DNA of 64,000 nt from an uncultured Gammaproteobacteria bacterium (GTDB taxonomy: Bacteria; Pseudomonadota; Gammaproteobacteria; PS1; Pseudothioglobaceae): contig CAJWTP010000001.1 in assembly GCA_913047325.1 (NCBI GenBank), positions 45,695 to 109,694 of the forward strand, given 5' to 3'. A program made the translations under genes and the position numbers. The notes beneath the pieces were generated by a model that was not told where the DNA came from, did no database searches, and was given only the letters and a program-made list of their open reading frames with translations. Shown here one piece after another: positions 51,674 to 60,705 of the stretch. The stretch's first letter is position 1; each line of letters opens with the position of its first letter.

Positions 51674-53380
51674 CTAAATAAACCCTCTTGGTATAACTGG
51701 AAAGTACCAATCATCATAACCACTGTCAGCTAAATGTTCTGGCATGGGAGCGCCTTGATACATACATATTCTTGTCCATAGATCAGACTTAGGATCAAAC
51801 TTTGAGGCTCCAAAAAAAGCCAACTTGAAACGTAGCAAATTTAATGGCAGCATAGATTCATCTAGCAAATTATCTTGCACCTCTGAGTATGGCATTATAA
51901 AAGTGTTTTGAATGCGACGTATGATGTGTCTATACTGAGGATGGGCAAGTACAAATTCACCCACCAACATATCATCATCCACCGAAAACAGCACCTCGTT
52001 AAGTTCATATGCGTCACGGCCTATGGTCAAAGGCATTTCCTGTTCGGACCCATCTTCATCTGCACGAGAACCAAAGCGGGGCTCTAACTTCTCTTCCGAG
52101 TAATACCAGAAATGTTGCTGCGACTTAGTTGTTGTGAAATCAATAGCTATAGCCCAAGCGTAATAATTCTTAACTATTACTTTTAATTGGCTTAGAGGCA
52201 TGCCAACTTGAATTTTGGGTATAGATTCAGAGAACATTGTCTCCGCCAGATCATCCACCAAAGAACCATGGGGCTCAATAATTAAAGAGACAACCAATTC
52301 CTGGCATTCCAGAGAATAACAATCTTCGGTATGCTGATAGATGCCGTTCCATGGATAGGGCTTCACTAGGTTAATTTCATTATTACACCAGTTGGTTAGC
52401 GATTCAATTTCACTCTTAAGGCGTTCAATACGGGATGTCTGCAGTTCGTCATCAACACGCCATTCTTTAAGGTGCTGACTAACTTGGTCAAGGGACTGCA
52501 TAAATTTTTCAAGCGAGCCATTTAGAGGCGTCTCAATACTTCTAACCCTTGCTAACGCACTTTCTTTAGCTAAAACCCAGCTATGAATTAGGTTGGGGTG
52601 TTTTAATAAAAAAGGCGCCATACCCAAACCAGTAGAATTACCAATACCAAGGAACCGGCTAATGCGTGGATCAAGCCTAGCCGCCTTATTGCCACCTCTT
52701 TTTTTGGCCAGGTACTCAACCAGATCTATCGTAAACCAGCGAATTAAATAAACCGCTAATAGTTCAATTTGGAATGCCCCTCTACATTCCTCTCGATTGG
52801 CAATCTTTTCTCTATCAGCACAACCAAATTTACCACTACCATAGATTGCCGTAGTGCGCATCAGATAGCCTACTGACGAGAGTAATTCGATATCCGGCTG
52901 ATTCCCTTTTGCAAGGGAAGAGATAACATGCTCGAAAAGTCTTAGACTTTTATTTGCTCTTGCTAAAACAAGTTCGCTAGGGCGAAATCTGCCGCCCTCC
53001 TGTTTGGGGGTATTGTGTACCAAATAATCTATATCTTCTTGAGTTGGTACGCCATCGTACAAACTAAATGTAGCGTCCCAAACCTCTGCTATTACACGGT
53101 CGGTACGTTTATTGGGCGGTATATCCTGCGTAAAAGCGATAAGTGAATAGGTTCTATTTGGGGTATTTACGGCATAAACGCTTACACCATAACCATCACT
53201 ATCTATATCACGTCGAAGGCATTCAAATTGCCATTTTTCATTAGACATGCGTCTAATCAGTGAGCGCATAAAACTAAGTCTAGTTTGATGGGAGGAGCCC
53301 ATCCTATCTAGACGCATCACCTGTTCAGGTGAGCGCATAAAATCTACACTGATATCGGAAAATTTAGAATCAGGAGTCAT
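51674..53380 (-). CDS. Large uncharacterised protein (568 aa)
   Basis: Long ORF in operon context; RISRFLGIGNSTGLGMAPFLLKHPN block; no recognised family. Confidence 0.6.
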   Translation of the reverse strand: MTPDSKFSDISVDFMRSPEQVMRLDRMGSSHQTRLSFMRSLIRRMSNEKWQFECLRRDIDSDGYGVSVYAVNTPNRTYSLIAFTQDIPPNKRTDRVIAEVWDATFSLYDGVPTQEDIDYLVHNTPKQEGGRFRPSELVLARANKSLRLFEHVISSLAKGNQPDIELLSSVGYLMRTTAIYGSGKFGCADREKIANREECRGAFQIELLAVYLIRWFTIDLVEYLAKKRGGNKAARLDPRISRFLGIGNSTGLGMAPFLLKHPNLIHSWVLAKESALARVRSIETPLNGSLEKFMQSLDQVSQHLKEWRVDDELQTSRIERLKSEIESLTNWCNNEINLVKPYPWNGIYQHTEDCYSLECQELVVSLIIEPHGSLVDDLAETMFSESIPKIQVGMPLSQLKVIVKNYYAWAIAIDFTTTKSQQHFWYYSEEKLEPRFGSRADEDGSEQEMPLTIGRDAYELNEVLFSVDDDMLVGEFVLAHPQYRHIIRRIQNTFIMPYSEVQDNLLDESMLPLNLLRFKLAFFGASKFDPKSDLWTRICMYQGAPMPEHLADSGYDDWYFPVIPRGFI

Positions 53381-53405
53381 AATAATGGATTTTTCTTTTT
53401 CTTCA

Positions 53406-53441
53406 ATAAATAATAATTAATATAGGTCAATTATTATTTAT
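53406..53441. repeat. Perfect 13-bp inverted repeat with 10-nt loop
   Basis: ATAAATAATAATT-AATATAGGTC-AATTATTATTTAT, overlapping the stop codon of the M19 dipeptidase gene. Confidence 0.8.
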
Positions 53442-54424
53442 ATTTTATTAAATGAAGACTCAAAAAAATTCAGCCAGTTACCCCCCATCACGGCAGCCAC
53501 GTCATCATTAGAAAAGCCAACATCCTTTAATCCAGTCGCAATATTATTAAAGTCGCGGTTATCCCGAAACCATGAAGGCTGATCAGGAAAACCGGCGAAG
53601 CCAGCGGAACCTTCGCCAAAGTCGCGCTCATTAGTCCAGGTACCGTTTCTCATCCATTCAACGACACTGTCGGGCTGGTTTTGACACAGATCGCTGCCAA
53701 TCCCAATATGACTGATGCCCATTAGGTCAGCGGTGCTGGCAATCATCTCGCAGAAACTTTCTGAGGTACAGTTTGAGTTGCCCTTTAAGTGATGTGGATA
53801 GACTGAAAAGCCCAGCATACCGCCACTCTCACCGAGCGCTTTAAGAACTTCGTTAGATTTATTTCTCAGTGCCGGATGCCAGAAGCTTGGGTTGGCGTGG
53901 GTAATTGCAATCGGGCGTTCAGAAATTTCAATAGCGTCCATCGTCGAACGTTCAGCGGAGTGACTCATATCGACAACCAAACCTACCCTGTTCATTTCTT
54001 TGATTACTTGCTTGCCCATCCTGGTAATCCCGGAATCATTCTCTTCATAACAACCTGTTGCCAATAAACTTTGGTTGTTATAGGTCAGCTGCATGAATCG
54101 CGCCCCTAGTCGGTGGCATATCTCTACTAGCGCTATATTGTCCTCAATTGGGGAACAGTTTTGGAATCCAAAAAATATTGCTGTGCGCCCCTCTTGTTGC
54201 GCTTTAAGAACGTCACTTGCAGTGCGACCTAGAAAAATTTTATCAGCATATGTCTCAAATCGAGAATTCCAATCAGCCACATTTTGCACCATCTCCTGAA
54301 AATCTTCGTGGTAACAGATAGTGACATGAATTGCGCTCATACCGCCATCTTGAATTTGTTGAAATACTTCCTCACTCCAGTTGTTGTACTGCAGCGCGTC
54401 AATAAATAGAGATGGATGCGCCAT
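53438..54424 (-). CDS. Membrane dipeptidase (peptidase M19)
   Basis: FIDALQYNNWSEE; GRTAIFFGFQNCSPIEDN; LVVDMSHSAERSTMDAIEISERPIAITHANPSF; HIGIGSDLC. Confidence 0.92.
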   Translation of the reverse strand: MAHPSLFIDALQYNNWSEEVFQQIQDGGMSAIHVTICYHEDFQEMVQNVADWNSRFETYADKIFLGRTASDVLKAQQEGRTAIFFGFQNCSPIEDNIALVEICHRLGARFMQLTYNNQSLLATGCYEENDSGITRMGKQVIKEMNRVGLVVDMSHSAERSTMDAIEISERPIAITHANPSFWHPALRNKSNEVLKALGESGGMLGFSVYPHHLKGNSNCTSESFCEMIASTADLMGISHIGIGSDLCQNQPDSVVEWMRNGTWTNERDFGEGSAGFAGFPDQPSWFRDNRDFNNIATGLKDVGFSNDDVAAVMGGNWLNFFESSFNKI

Positions 54425-55872
54425 TAGGGGTTGCCCGCCAAAATATAAGATGTTTTAACCTGGGTATAGAGCTCTTTTGCATACTGTCCCTGCTCTCTTG
54501 GGCCAAAACTGGAATTCTTCCTACCTCCAAAGGGGACATGATAGTCAGTTCCAGCAGTAGGAAGGTTTACCATGACGCAACCAGCCTCCGCGTTTCTACG
54601 GAAATGACTCGCCCTCGAAAGTGAACGAGTGATGATTCCCGATACCAAACCGAAATCTGTGTCGTTGGCTACCTTAAGAGCTTCGTCATAGTCTGCAACT
54701 TTAATCACGCAAGCCATTGGCGCAAATAACTCTTCACGATTAAGTTTCATGGAATTGTCGCCGCCAGTTAATAAGGCCGGCTGCATATAGAAACCAGGAG
54801 TTGCAAGTTCAAGAGCGTCGCCACCGCAAACAACCTCGCAACCTTCTTTGCGCGCCAAATCCATATAGCCAAGGTTTGAGTTGAGCTGTTGTTCACTAAC
54901 AGCAGGTCCAATTTGTGTCCCCTCTTCAAGCGCATGCCCAACCTTAAGTGATGATGTTGATTTACTCATACGGTCAACGAACTCATCATGAATTTTCTCA
55001 TGCACAACCAGCCTCGATGAGGCAGTACATTTTTGACCGGTACTGCCATACGCCCCAGCTGTAGCAGCTGCAACAGCAACATCCATATCTGCATCATCCA
55101 TTATCACCAAAGGATTTTTTGAACCTAGTTCTAATTGAAATTTAGTCAAATTTTTTGCTGCAGCGGCAGCAATTTGGCGGCCAACATCGTAAGACCCTGT
55201 AAAACTAATAGCATCCACTTGAGAGCTTTCTGCTAATGTTTGACCAATAGAGGATCCAGAACCCATAACTAAATTAAACAAACCCTCTGGCATGTCTTGT
55301 CTGGAAATAATCTCAGTCAGCGCAACAGCGCTCGCAGGCGTCAGGTTTGCAGGCTTCCAAATAACAGCATTTCCAAATGCAAGTGCAGGTGCAATCTTCC
55401 AGCTCGCAGTTGCAGTAGGAAAATTCCAGGGAGATATGATTGCTACAGTGCCCATAGCTTCACGACGAACATCCACCTCAACTCCTGCTCTAACTGAGTC
55501 TGCAGTGTCGCCACTTTGACGTAAAACCTCGGCTGCATAATAGGTAAAAAATTGTCCTGCTCTGTATACCTCGCCTTTTCCTTCAGCGAGAGGTTTCCCT
55601 TCTTCGCGAGATAACAGTTCTCCCAGCTCCGCACTGCGAGCCATCATCTCCTCGCCAATATTCATCAATATTGCTTGGCGTTGTTCCAAACCGGTCTCCG
55701 TCCATTTTTGCTGTGCAGCCTTCGAGGCGTGCAGTGCATCCTCTAGTTGTGAAATGCTTGCCTGTGCATATTGGCCGATAGTATCGTTTGTATCAGAAGG
55801 GTTGATATTGGCTACATAAGAGCTGCCTTCAATCCAACTGCCAGCGATAAAGTTATTAGTTAAATTTGACAT
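54424..55872 (-). CDS. NAD(P)-dependent aldehyde dehydrogenase (semialdehyde dehydrogenase type)
   Basis: SPWNFPTATASWKIAPALAFGN; FQLELGSKNPLVI; GSTGQKCTASSRL; stop overlaps the dipeptidase start (TAATG). Confidence 0.93.
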   Translation of the reverse strand: MSNLTNNFIAGSWIEGSSYVANINPSDTNDTIGQYAQASISQLEDALHASKAAQQKWTETGLEQRQAILMNIGEEMMARSAELGELLSREEGKPLAEGKGEVYRAGQFFTYYAAEVLRQSGDTADSVRAGVEVDVRREAMGTVAIISPWNFPTATASWKIAPALAFGNAVIWKPANLTPASAVALTEIISRQDMPEGLFNLVMGSGSSIGQTLAESSQVDAISFTGSYDVGRQIAAAAAKNLTKFQLELGSKNPLVIMDDADMDVAVAAATAGAYGSTGQKCTASSRLVVHEKIHDEFVDRMSKSTSSLKVGHALEEGTQIGPAVSEQQLNSNLGYMDLARKEGCEVVCGGDALELATPGFYMQPALLTGGDNSMKLNREELFAPMACVIKVADYDEALKVANDTDFGLVSGIITRSLSRASHFRRNAEAGCVMVNLPTAGTDYHVPFGGRKNSSFGPREQGQYAKELYTQVKTSYILAGNP

Positions 55873-56023
55873 ATTTTAAGGGCAAACTAGAAAGGCGGAA
55901 ATTGTACACTTTTCTAAGTATATTTCAATGAATTATTGGTAATAATAATACACTTAATAGGTTTTTTTATAGCTATTATAAATACTCTTTATTGGTTGAC
56001 ATTTGAATATTTATGAGTAACAA

Positions 56024-56049
56024 TATACAAGATGTATACAATTTTATAC
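56024..56049. promoter_or_regulatory. Operator-like array of three TATAC/GTATA half-sites upstream of the mttB-like gene
   Basis: TATAC-AAGAT-GTATAC-AATTT-TATAC, about 10 nt upstream of the start codon; includes palindrome TGTATACA. Confidence 0.4.
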
Positions 56050-56059
56050 TTTCTCAGTG

Positions 56060-57601
56060 ATGTCTAGCTCCGCGGAACGTCTAGGTCGCAATGCAAGACG
56101 ATCCGGTCGTTTAAAAACAAAAATTGCAATGCTGCCTAACTTAGTACGCAATATTCCTCTGACCGAACCAATGGCTGAAGAGCAGGTTCTTCGAATTGAC
56201 GACGCTTCATTATCAATACTTGAGGAGGTTGGAGTTGAGTTTCATGACCCTATTGCAATCCAACAATGGCGCGAAGCAGGGGCAGATATCGAGGGCGAGC
56301 GGGTTAAATTTGATAGAGGGCTTATCCGCGAATTAATTTCTTCGATTCCCGAAAATATCACAATGCATGCAAGGGATCCGGAAAAAACCCTGCAAATAGG
56401 AGGGAAGAGCTCAATCTTTGTGCCGATGACTGGAGCACCATTTATTTGTGACCTTGAAAACAAGCGCCGCTGGCCGACACTTGAGGACCTAAATAACTTT
56501 CACAAGCTTGCCCATATGTTGCCAGCAATCCATTCAAGCGCGCACCACATTGTTGAGCCGATGGACCATCCCATCTCGCATCGACACTTGAGGATAACTT
56601 ATTCATCAATGAAGCACTCAGACAAAACCTTTATGGGGATGACGAGCAGCGGCAAAAACGCCGAAGATGTTATCGCTATGTGCAAGATTTTGTTTGGTGA
56701 AGACTATCTCGATAAGCACGCTGTTGTGACCGGCAATATTAACGGCAACTCTCCCCTGGTATGGGATCAGACTATGCTCTCAGCACTAAGAGTCTTCTCT
56801 GCGAACAATCAACCTGTCTTGTGCTCACCGTTCGTGCTTGGCGGCGCCAACACTCCTGCCAGTGTTGCCCCAACCGTGGCCCAACTCAATGCTGAGGCTC
56901 TCTCAGCACTTGCCTATACCCAGGTCATCCGCAAAGGAGCTCCCGCCATTTATGGACACTATCTCGCTACCGTCTCAATGCAATCTGGAGCACCGATGGC
57001 TGGCACTCCAGAGATTTCATTGATGAACTTTATGGTAGGGCAAATGGCAAGATATTATGAAGTCCCCTGGCGCACCTCTAACACGCTTGGCGGATCCAAA
57101 CTATTTGATGCACAAGCCGGCTATGAAAGTGCATCGACCATGATGGCGGTGCTACTATCTGGAGCCAACTACATCTGGCACTCTGCGGGCTGGAATGAGG
57201 CCGGAATGCACTGCTCAATGGCTAAATTTGTGGTCGATGCAGAGCAATGCGAAATGGGCTATAGAATGTCGGAGGGTATCCGTTGGGATGACTTTGACGA
57301 GGGAGTTGCTGCAATCAGAGATATTGGTCCAGGAGGTCATTATCTTGGCCACGAACATACCATGGCAAACTTCCAAAGAGCATTCTTTATGCCTAAACTG
57401 TTTGACAATAACTCTATCGAACAGTGGGAGGCAGATGGCGGTAAAGATACAATACAGAGAGGCCTTGAACATGCAAGCAAGCTGCTTAACGAGTACCAAG
57501 AACCAAAATTAGATAAAGCCAAGAACGAAGAACTGCTTGACTTTATCGCGAGGCGCGAGAAAACCATCCCGGCAATGGAATCACTAAACAATGAGCACTG
57601 A
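56060..57601 (+). CDS. Trimethylamine methyltransferase (MttB) superfamily protein, non-pyrrolysine type
   Basis: 514 aa ORF with no in-frame TAG; ILEEVGVEFHDP; FVLGGANTPASVAPTVAQLNAEALSALAYTQ; LGGSKLFDAQAGYESASTMMAVLLSGANYI. Confidence 0.93.
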   Translation: MSSSAERLGRNARRSGRLKTKIAMLPNLVRNIPLTEPMAEEQVLRIDDASLSILEEVGVEFHDPIAIQQWREAGADIEGERVKFDRGLIRELISSIPENITMHARDPEKTLQIGGKSSIFVPMTGAPFICDLENKRRWPTLEDLNNFHKLAHMLPAIHSSAHHIVEPMDHPISHRHLRITYSSMKHSDKTFMGMTSSGKNAEDVIAMCKILFGEDYLDKHAVVTGNINGNSPLVWDQTMLSALRVFSANNQPVLCSPFVLGGANTPASVAPTVAQLNAEALSALAYTQVIRKGAPAIYGHYLATVSMQSGAPMAGTPEISLMNFMVGQMARYYEVPWRTSNTLGGSKLFDAQAGYESASTMMAVLLSGANYIWHSAGWNEAGMHCSMAKFVVDAEQCEMGYRMSEGIRWDDFDEGVAAIRDIGPGGHYLGHEHTMANFQRAFFMPKLFDNNSIEQWEADGGKDTIQRGLEHASKLLNEYQEPKLDKAKNEELLDFIARREKTIPAMESLNNEH

Positions 57602-57604
57602 CTG

Positions 57605-58279
57605 ATGAAAAAAAATGAACTTTACGAAGAGCTAAAACGTCAAATATTAACTTTGAAGTTGTCACCTGGAGAGAGCATGGAGGAGGTAAATCTGTGCAAC
57701 GAATACAACATCTCGCGTACTCCGTTACGTGAAATCCTCCAAAAACTGGCAGGTGAAGGATATGTTGAACTTGTTAAGAATCGAGGAGCAACCGTCTCTT
57801 CAATGGACTACAAAACGTTGCGCAACTTTTTTGCCACTGCGCCGATGATGTATTCGGCCGTTGGACGCTTGGCAGCCAAGAATGCTACACAAAGTCAGGT
57901 TAAAGAACTGCAAAAAGCACAAGCCAATTTCATAAAGGCGAACAAAAAGAAAGATATTGACGGAATGTCTTTATACAATAACCGCTTCCATAGATTAATA
58001 GGAGAAATGGCCAACAATGACTACCTTATGCCAAGCTATGATCGCCTTTTAATCGACCATGCTCGTATCGGTCAAACCTTTTTTCATGCCATAAGCAAAG
58101 AAATGCTAAAAGATTTAAAAGAGGTCTCTAAACATCACGACAAAATGATTCAATGCATAATAGAGGGCGATTCTGAGGGCATGGTAATATTGACCCAGGA
58201 ACATTGGAGGCTTGCTAAAGGCCATCTAGAGATGTATGTCGGACCAGACCCCCTACCAGACAGTATGTCAGAGGAATAA
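57605..58279 (+). CDS. GntR-family transcriptional regulator (FCD-like C-terminus)
   Basis: N-terminal wHTH LYEELKRQILTLKLSPGESMEEVNLCNEYNISRTPLREILQKLAGEGYVE. Confidence 0.93.
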   Translation: MKKNELYEELKRQILTLKLSPGESMEEVNLCNEYNISRTPLREILQKLAGEGYVELVKNRGATVSSMDYKTLRNFFATAPMMYSAVGRLAAKNATQSQVKELQKAQANFIKANKKKDIDGMSLYNNRFHRLIGEMANNDYLMPSYDRLLIDHARIGQTFFHAISKEMLKDLKEVSKHHDKMIQCIIEGDSEGMVILTQEHWRLAKGHLEMYVGPDPLPDSMSEE

Positions 58280-58296
58280 TCGAGAGGTGAAAAAAC

Positions 58297-59064
58297 ATGA
58301 CTAGCCCAGAAAAAAAAGTTGCCATAGTCACTGGCGCCTGTGGCGGCATCGGTAGAGCACTAGTGAAAAAATATGCAGCACAGGGTCTTGCGCTTGCTAT
58401 CGCTGACCAGAGCCAATCAGCGACTGAATCACTTGTCAGCGAGATTAATCAACAAGGCGGTGAGGCGAGGTCATTTGCTGGAGACCTAACAGACCGGGCC
58501 TATTGCGACAACCTTCCAATGCAAGTTTTTAATCAATTTGGAAGGATTGATATATTGGTCAATAATGCTGGTCTGATACGTCGCGGCAAGATTACAGACA
58601 CCTCTGACGAAGACTTTTCCTCGTCAATGGCAGTTAACGTCGAGGCTCCTTTTCGTCTTGTTAGGGCGGCCATTCCAATAATGGAAAAGGCTGGTGGCGG
58701 AAGTATTGTTAACACTTCGTCTTGTTGGGGTATTAATCCTGGGCCAGATCACCTAATTTACTGTACTACAAAAGCAGCTTTAGCGGCAATGACAAAATGC
58801 TTGGGTAGGGACCACGCCCACCAAAAGATTCGTATCAATGCTGTTTGCCCTAACGAAGTTAATACACCGATGCTTAGAACTGGTTTTAAAATTCGTGGAC
58901 TAGACCCTGAAGATGCTATAAATAAATTGAACCAATCGGTCCCCTTAGGTCGTATAGCCGAAGCAGAGGAAATAGCTGATGTTATTGCATTTCTGACTTC
59001 AGATGAGGCGAGCTACATTTGTGGCTCTTTAGTGGAGATTAATGGTGGAAAAGCGGTTTACTGA
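58297..59064 (+). CDS. Short-chain dehydrogenase/reductase
   Basis: VAIVTGACGGIGRALV; DILVNNAGLI; YCTTKAAL. Confidence 0.95.
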   Translation: MTSPEKKVAIVTGACGGIGRALVKKYAAQGLALAIADQSQSATESLVSEINQQGGEARSFAGDLTDRAYCDNLPMQVFNQFGRIDILVNNAGLIRRGKITDTSDEDFSSSMAVNVEAPFRLVRAAIPIMEKAGGGSIVNTSSCWGINPGPDHLIYCTTKAALAAMTKCLGRDHAHQKIRINAVCPNEVNTPMLRTGFKIRGLDPEDAINKLNQSVPLGRIAEAEEIADVIAFLTSDEASYICGSLVEINGGKAVY

Positions 59065-59788
59065 TAAAGTTGTTGTTGTGACGGGCGGCTCGCAAGGGAT
59101 AGGTTTGGCTTGCGTGGAGCGCTTTCAGCAAGAAGGTGCGAGTGTTTGCGCTGTTCAGCGAAGCCTATCTGATAACGTTGATTGTTATCAATTTGACTTA
59201 AGTAATGAGCAAGACTGTCTAAAAAGTATCGAGATGGTACTTGAGAAGCACAGCAGAATTGATGTTTTGGTAAACAACGCCGGCATGATGAACGAGTCCT
59301 TAGTTGCAGAAACGACTCTAGATAATTGGAATAAAACCATTGCACTAAACTTGACCGCGCCATTTTTAATGATTAAGTATGCGATACCTGCCCTGATAAA
59401 ATCAAAAGGGTCCATAGTTAATATAGGTTCAATTGAGGGTATTGGCGCTAACCCCAAACATGCCGCCTATTGTGCCAGCAAGGCTGGACTCCATGGACTC
59501 ACAAGAGCTATAGCGATTGATCATGGTCGAGATGGGGTGCGTTGCAATGCTGTGGCACCAGGCTGGATAGACACTGAACTTAATGAGTCCTTTATCGAAT
59601 CAATGCCAAACCCAGACCAGTTTAGAGACAACATCGGCAAAATACATCCGCTCAATAGGACCGGGAAGAGCGAAGAAATCGCCTCTCTAGTCGCATGGCT
59701 TGCATCGGATGAGGCGAGCTTTGTAACAGGACAGGTATATACAGCTGATGGCGGAAGAATGGCAAAAATTAGCCTACCAAATGTTTAG
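59042..59788 (+). CDS. Short-chain dehydrogenase/reductase
   Basis: VVVVTGGSQGIGLACV; DVLVNNAGMM; YCASKAGL; 23-nt overlap with the preceding SDR gene. Confidence 0.95.
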   Translation: MVEKRFTDKVVVVTGGSQGIGLACVERFQQEGASVCAVQRSLSDNVDCYQFDLSNEQDCLKSIEMVLEKHSRIDVLVNNAGMMNESLVAETTLDNWNKTIALNLTAPFLMIKYAIPALIKSKGSIVNIGSIEGIGANPKHAAYCASKAGLHGLTRAIAIDHGRDGVRCNAVAPGWIDTELNESFIESMPNPDQFRDNIGKIHPLNRTGKSEEIASLVAWLASDEASFVTGQVYTADGGRMAKISLPNV

Positions 59789-59796
59789 GAGAAAAG

Positions 59797-60705
59797 ATGA
59801 AATTTGATGGAATTTATACACCCATTGTCACACCCTACAAGGATGATCATAGCATCCATTACGATGCTATGGAGGAGATAGTTGAGGAACTTTTGAGTTG
59901 TGGCGTGCATGGCATTGTAATCGCTGGCACTACCGGTGAGTATTACACGCAGAGCCAAGAAGAAAGATTGCAGGTGATGAAAACATGTAAAGAGGCGGTC
60001 AATGGTCGTGTGCCACTTATTATCGGTACAGGCGCTATCCGCACTGAGGACTGTGCATTCTTCGCCGAAGAGGCCGCCAAGGTTGGTGCCGATGGAATTT
60101 TAGTATCAACCCCGCCTTACGCGCTACCAACAGAAAGAGAGAATGCGCTCCATGCTCTGACAATTGATAGGGCGGCGAACCTGCCAATTATGCTTTATAA
60201 CTATCCCGGCCGAACGGGCGCCATGATGGGTGAAGAGTTTCTTGACAGGGTAGGCAGATCAGCCAACTTTTGTGCTATCAAAGAGAGCAGTGGCGATATC
60301 AATAGAATCCATTTGCTGGCAAGAGATTATCCGCACATTCAATTGTGTTGTGGGATGGATGACCAGGCCTTGGAATTTTTTGCCTGGGGTTCAAACTGCT
60401 GGGTTTGTGCCGGCTCTAACTTTGCTCCAGAAGCTCACATTGCTCTTTATCAGGCATGTTGTGTTGATGGCGATTTTGATAAAGGTAGGCGGATAATGTC
60501 TGCCATGATGCCTCTGATGAGGGTTCTCGAACAGGGCGGCAAGTTTATTCAGTGCATAAAGCATGGCGCTAAAATCAGAGGGCTTCCGGCGGGGCCGCCA
60601 CGGAGACCATTAAAGCCTCTGAACAAAGACGATAAACGCCAACTTGAGCAAGTCATCAGTGTGATGAATCACACGATAAAACTAATAACAAAGGAGGGTA
60701 ACTAA
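59797..60705 (+). CDS. Dihydrodipicolinate synthase (DapA) superfamily lyase/deaminase
   Basis: IAGTTGEYYTQSQEER; LYNYPGRTG; CAIKESSGD. Confidence 0.93.
   Translation: MKFDGIYTPIVTPYKDDHSIHYDAMEEIVEELLSCGVHGIVIAGTTGEYYTQSQEERLQVMKTCKEAVNGRVPLIIGTGAIRTEDCAFFAEEAAKVGADGILVSTPPYALPTERENALHALTIDRAANLPIMLYNYPGRTGAMMGEEFLDRVGRSANFCAIKESSGDINRIHLLARDYPHIQLCCGMDDQALEFFAWGSNCWVCAGSNFAPEAHIALYQACCVDGDFDKGRRIMSAMMPLMRVLEQGGKFIQCIKHGAKIRGLPAGPPRRPLKPLNKDDKRQLEQVISVMNHTIKLITKEGN

Noticed and set aside
57195-57591. Short ORFs in other frames overlapping the 3' part of the mttB-like gene
   Set aside because: Fully contained within the supported MttB frame; low-complexity, no motif.
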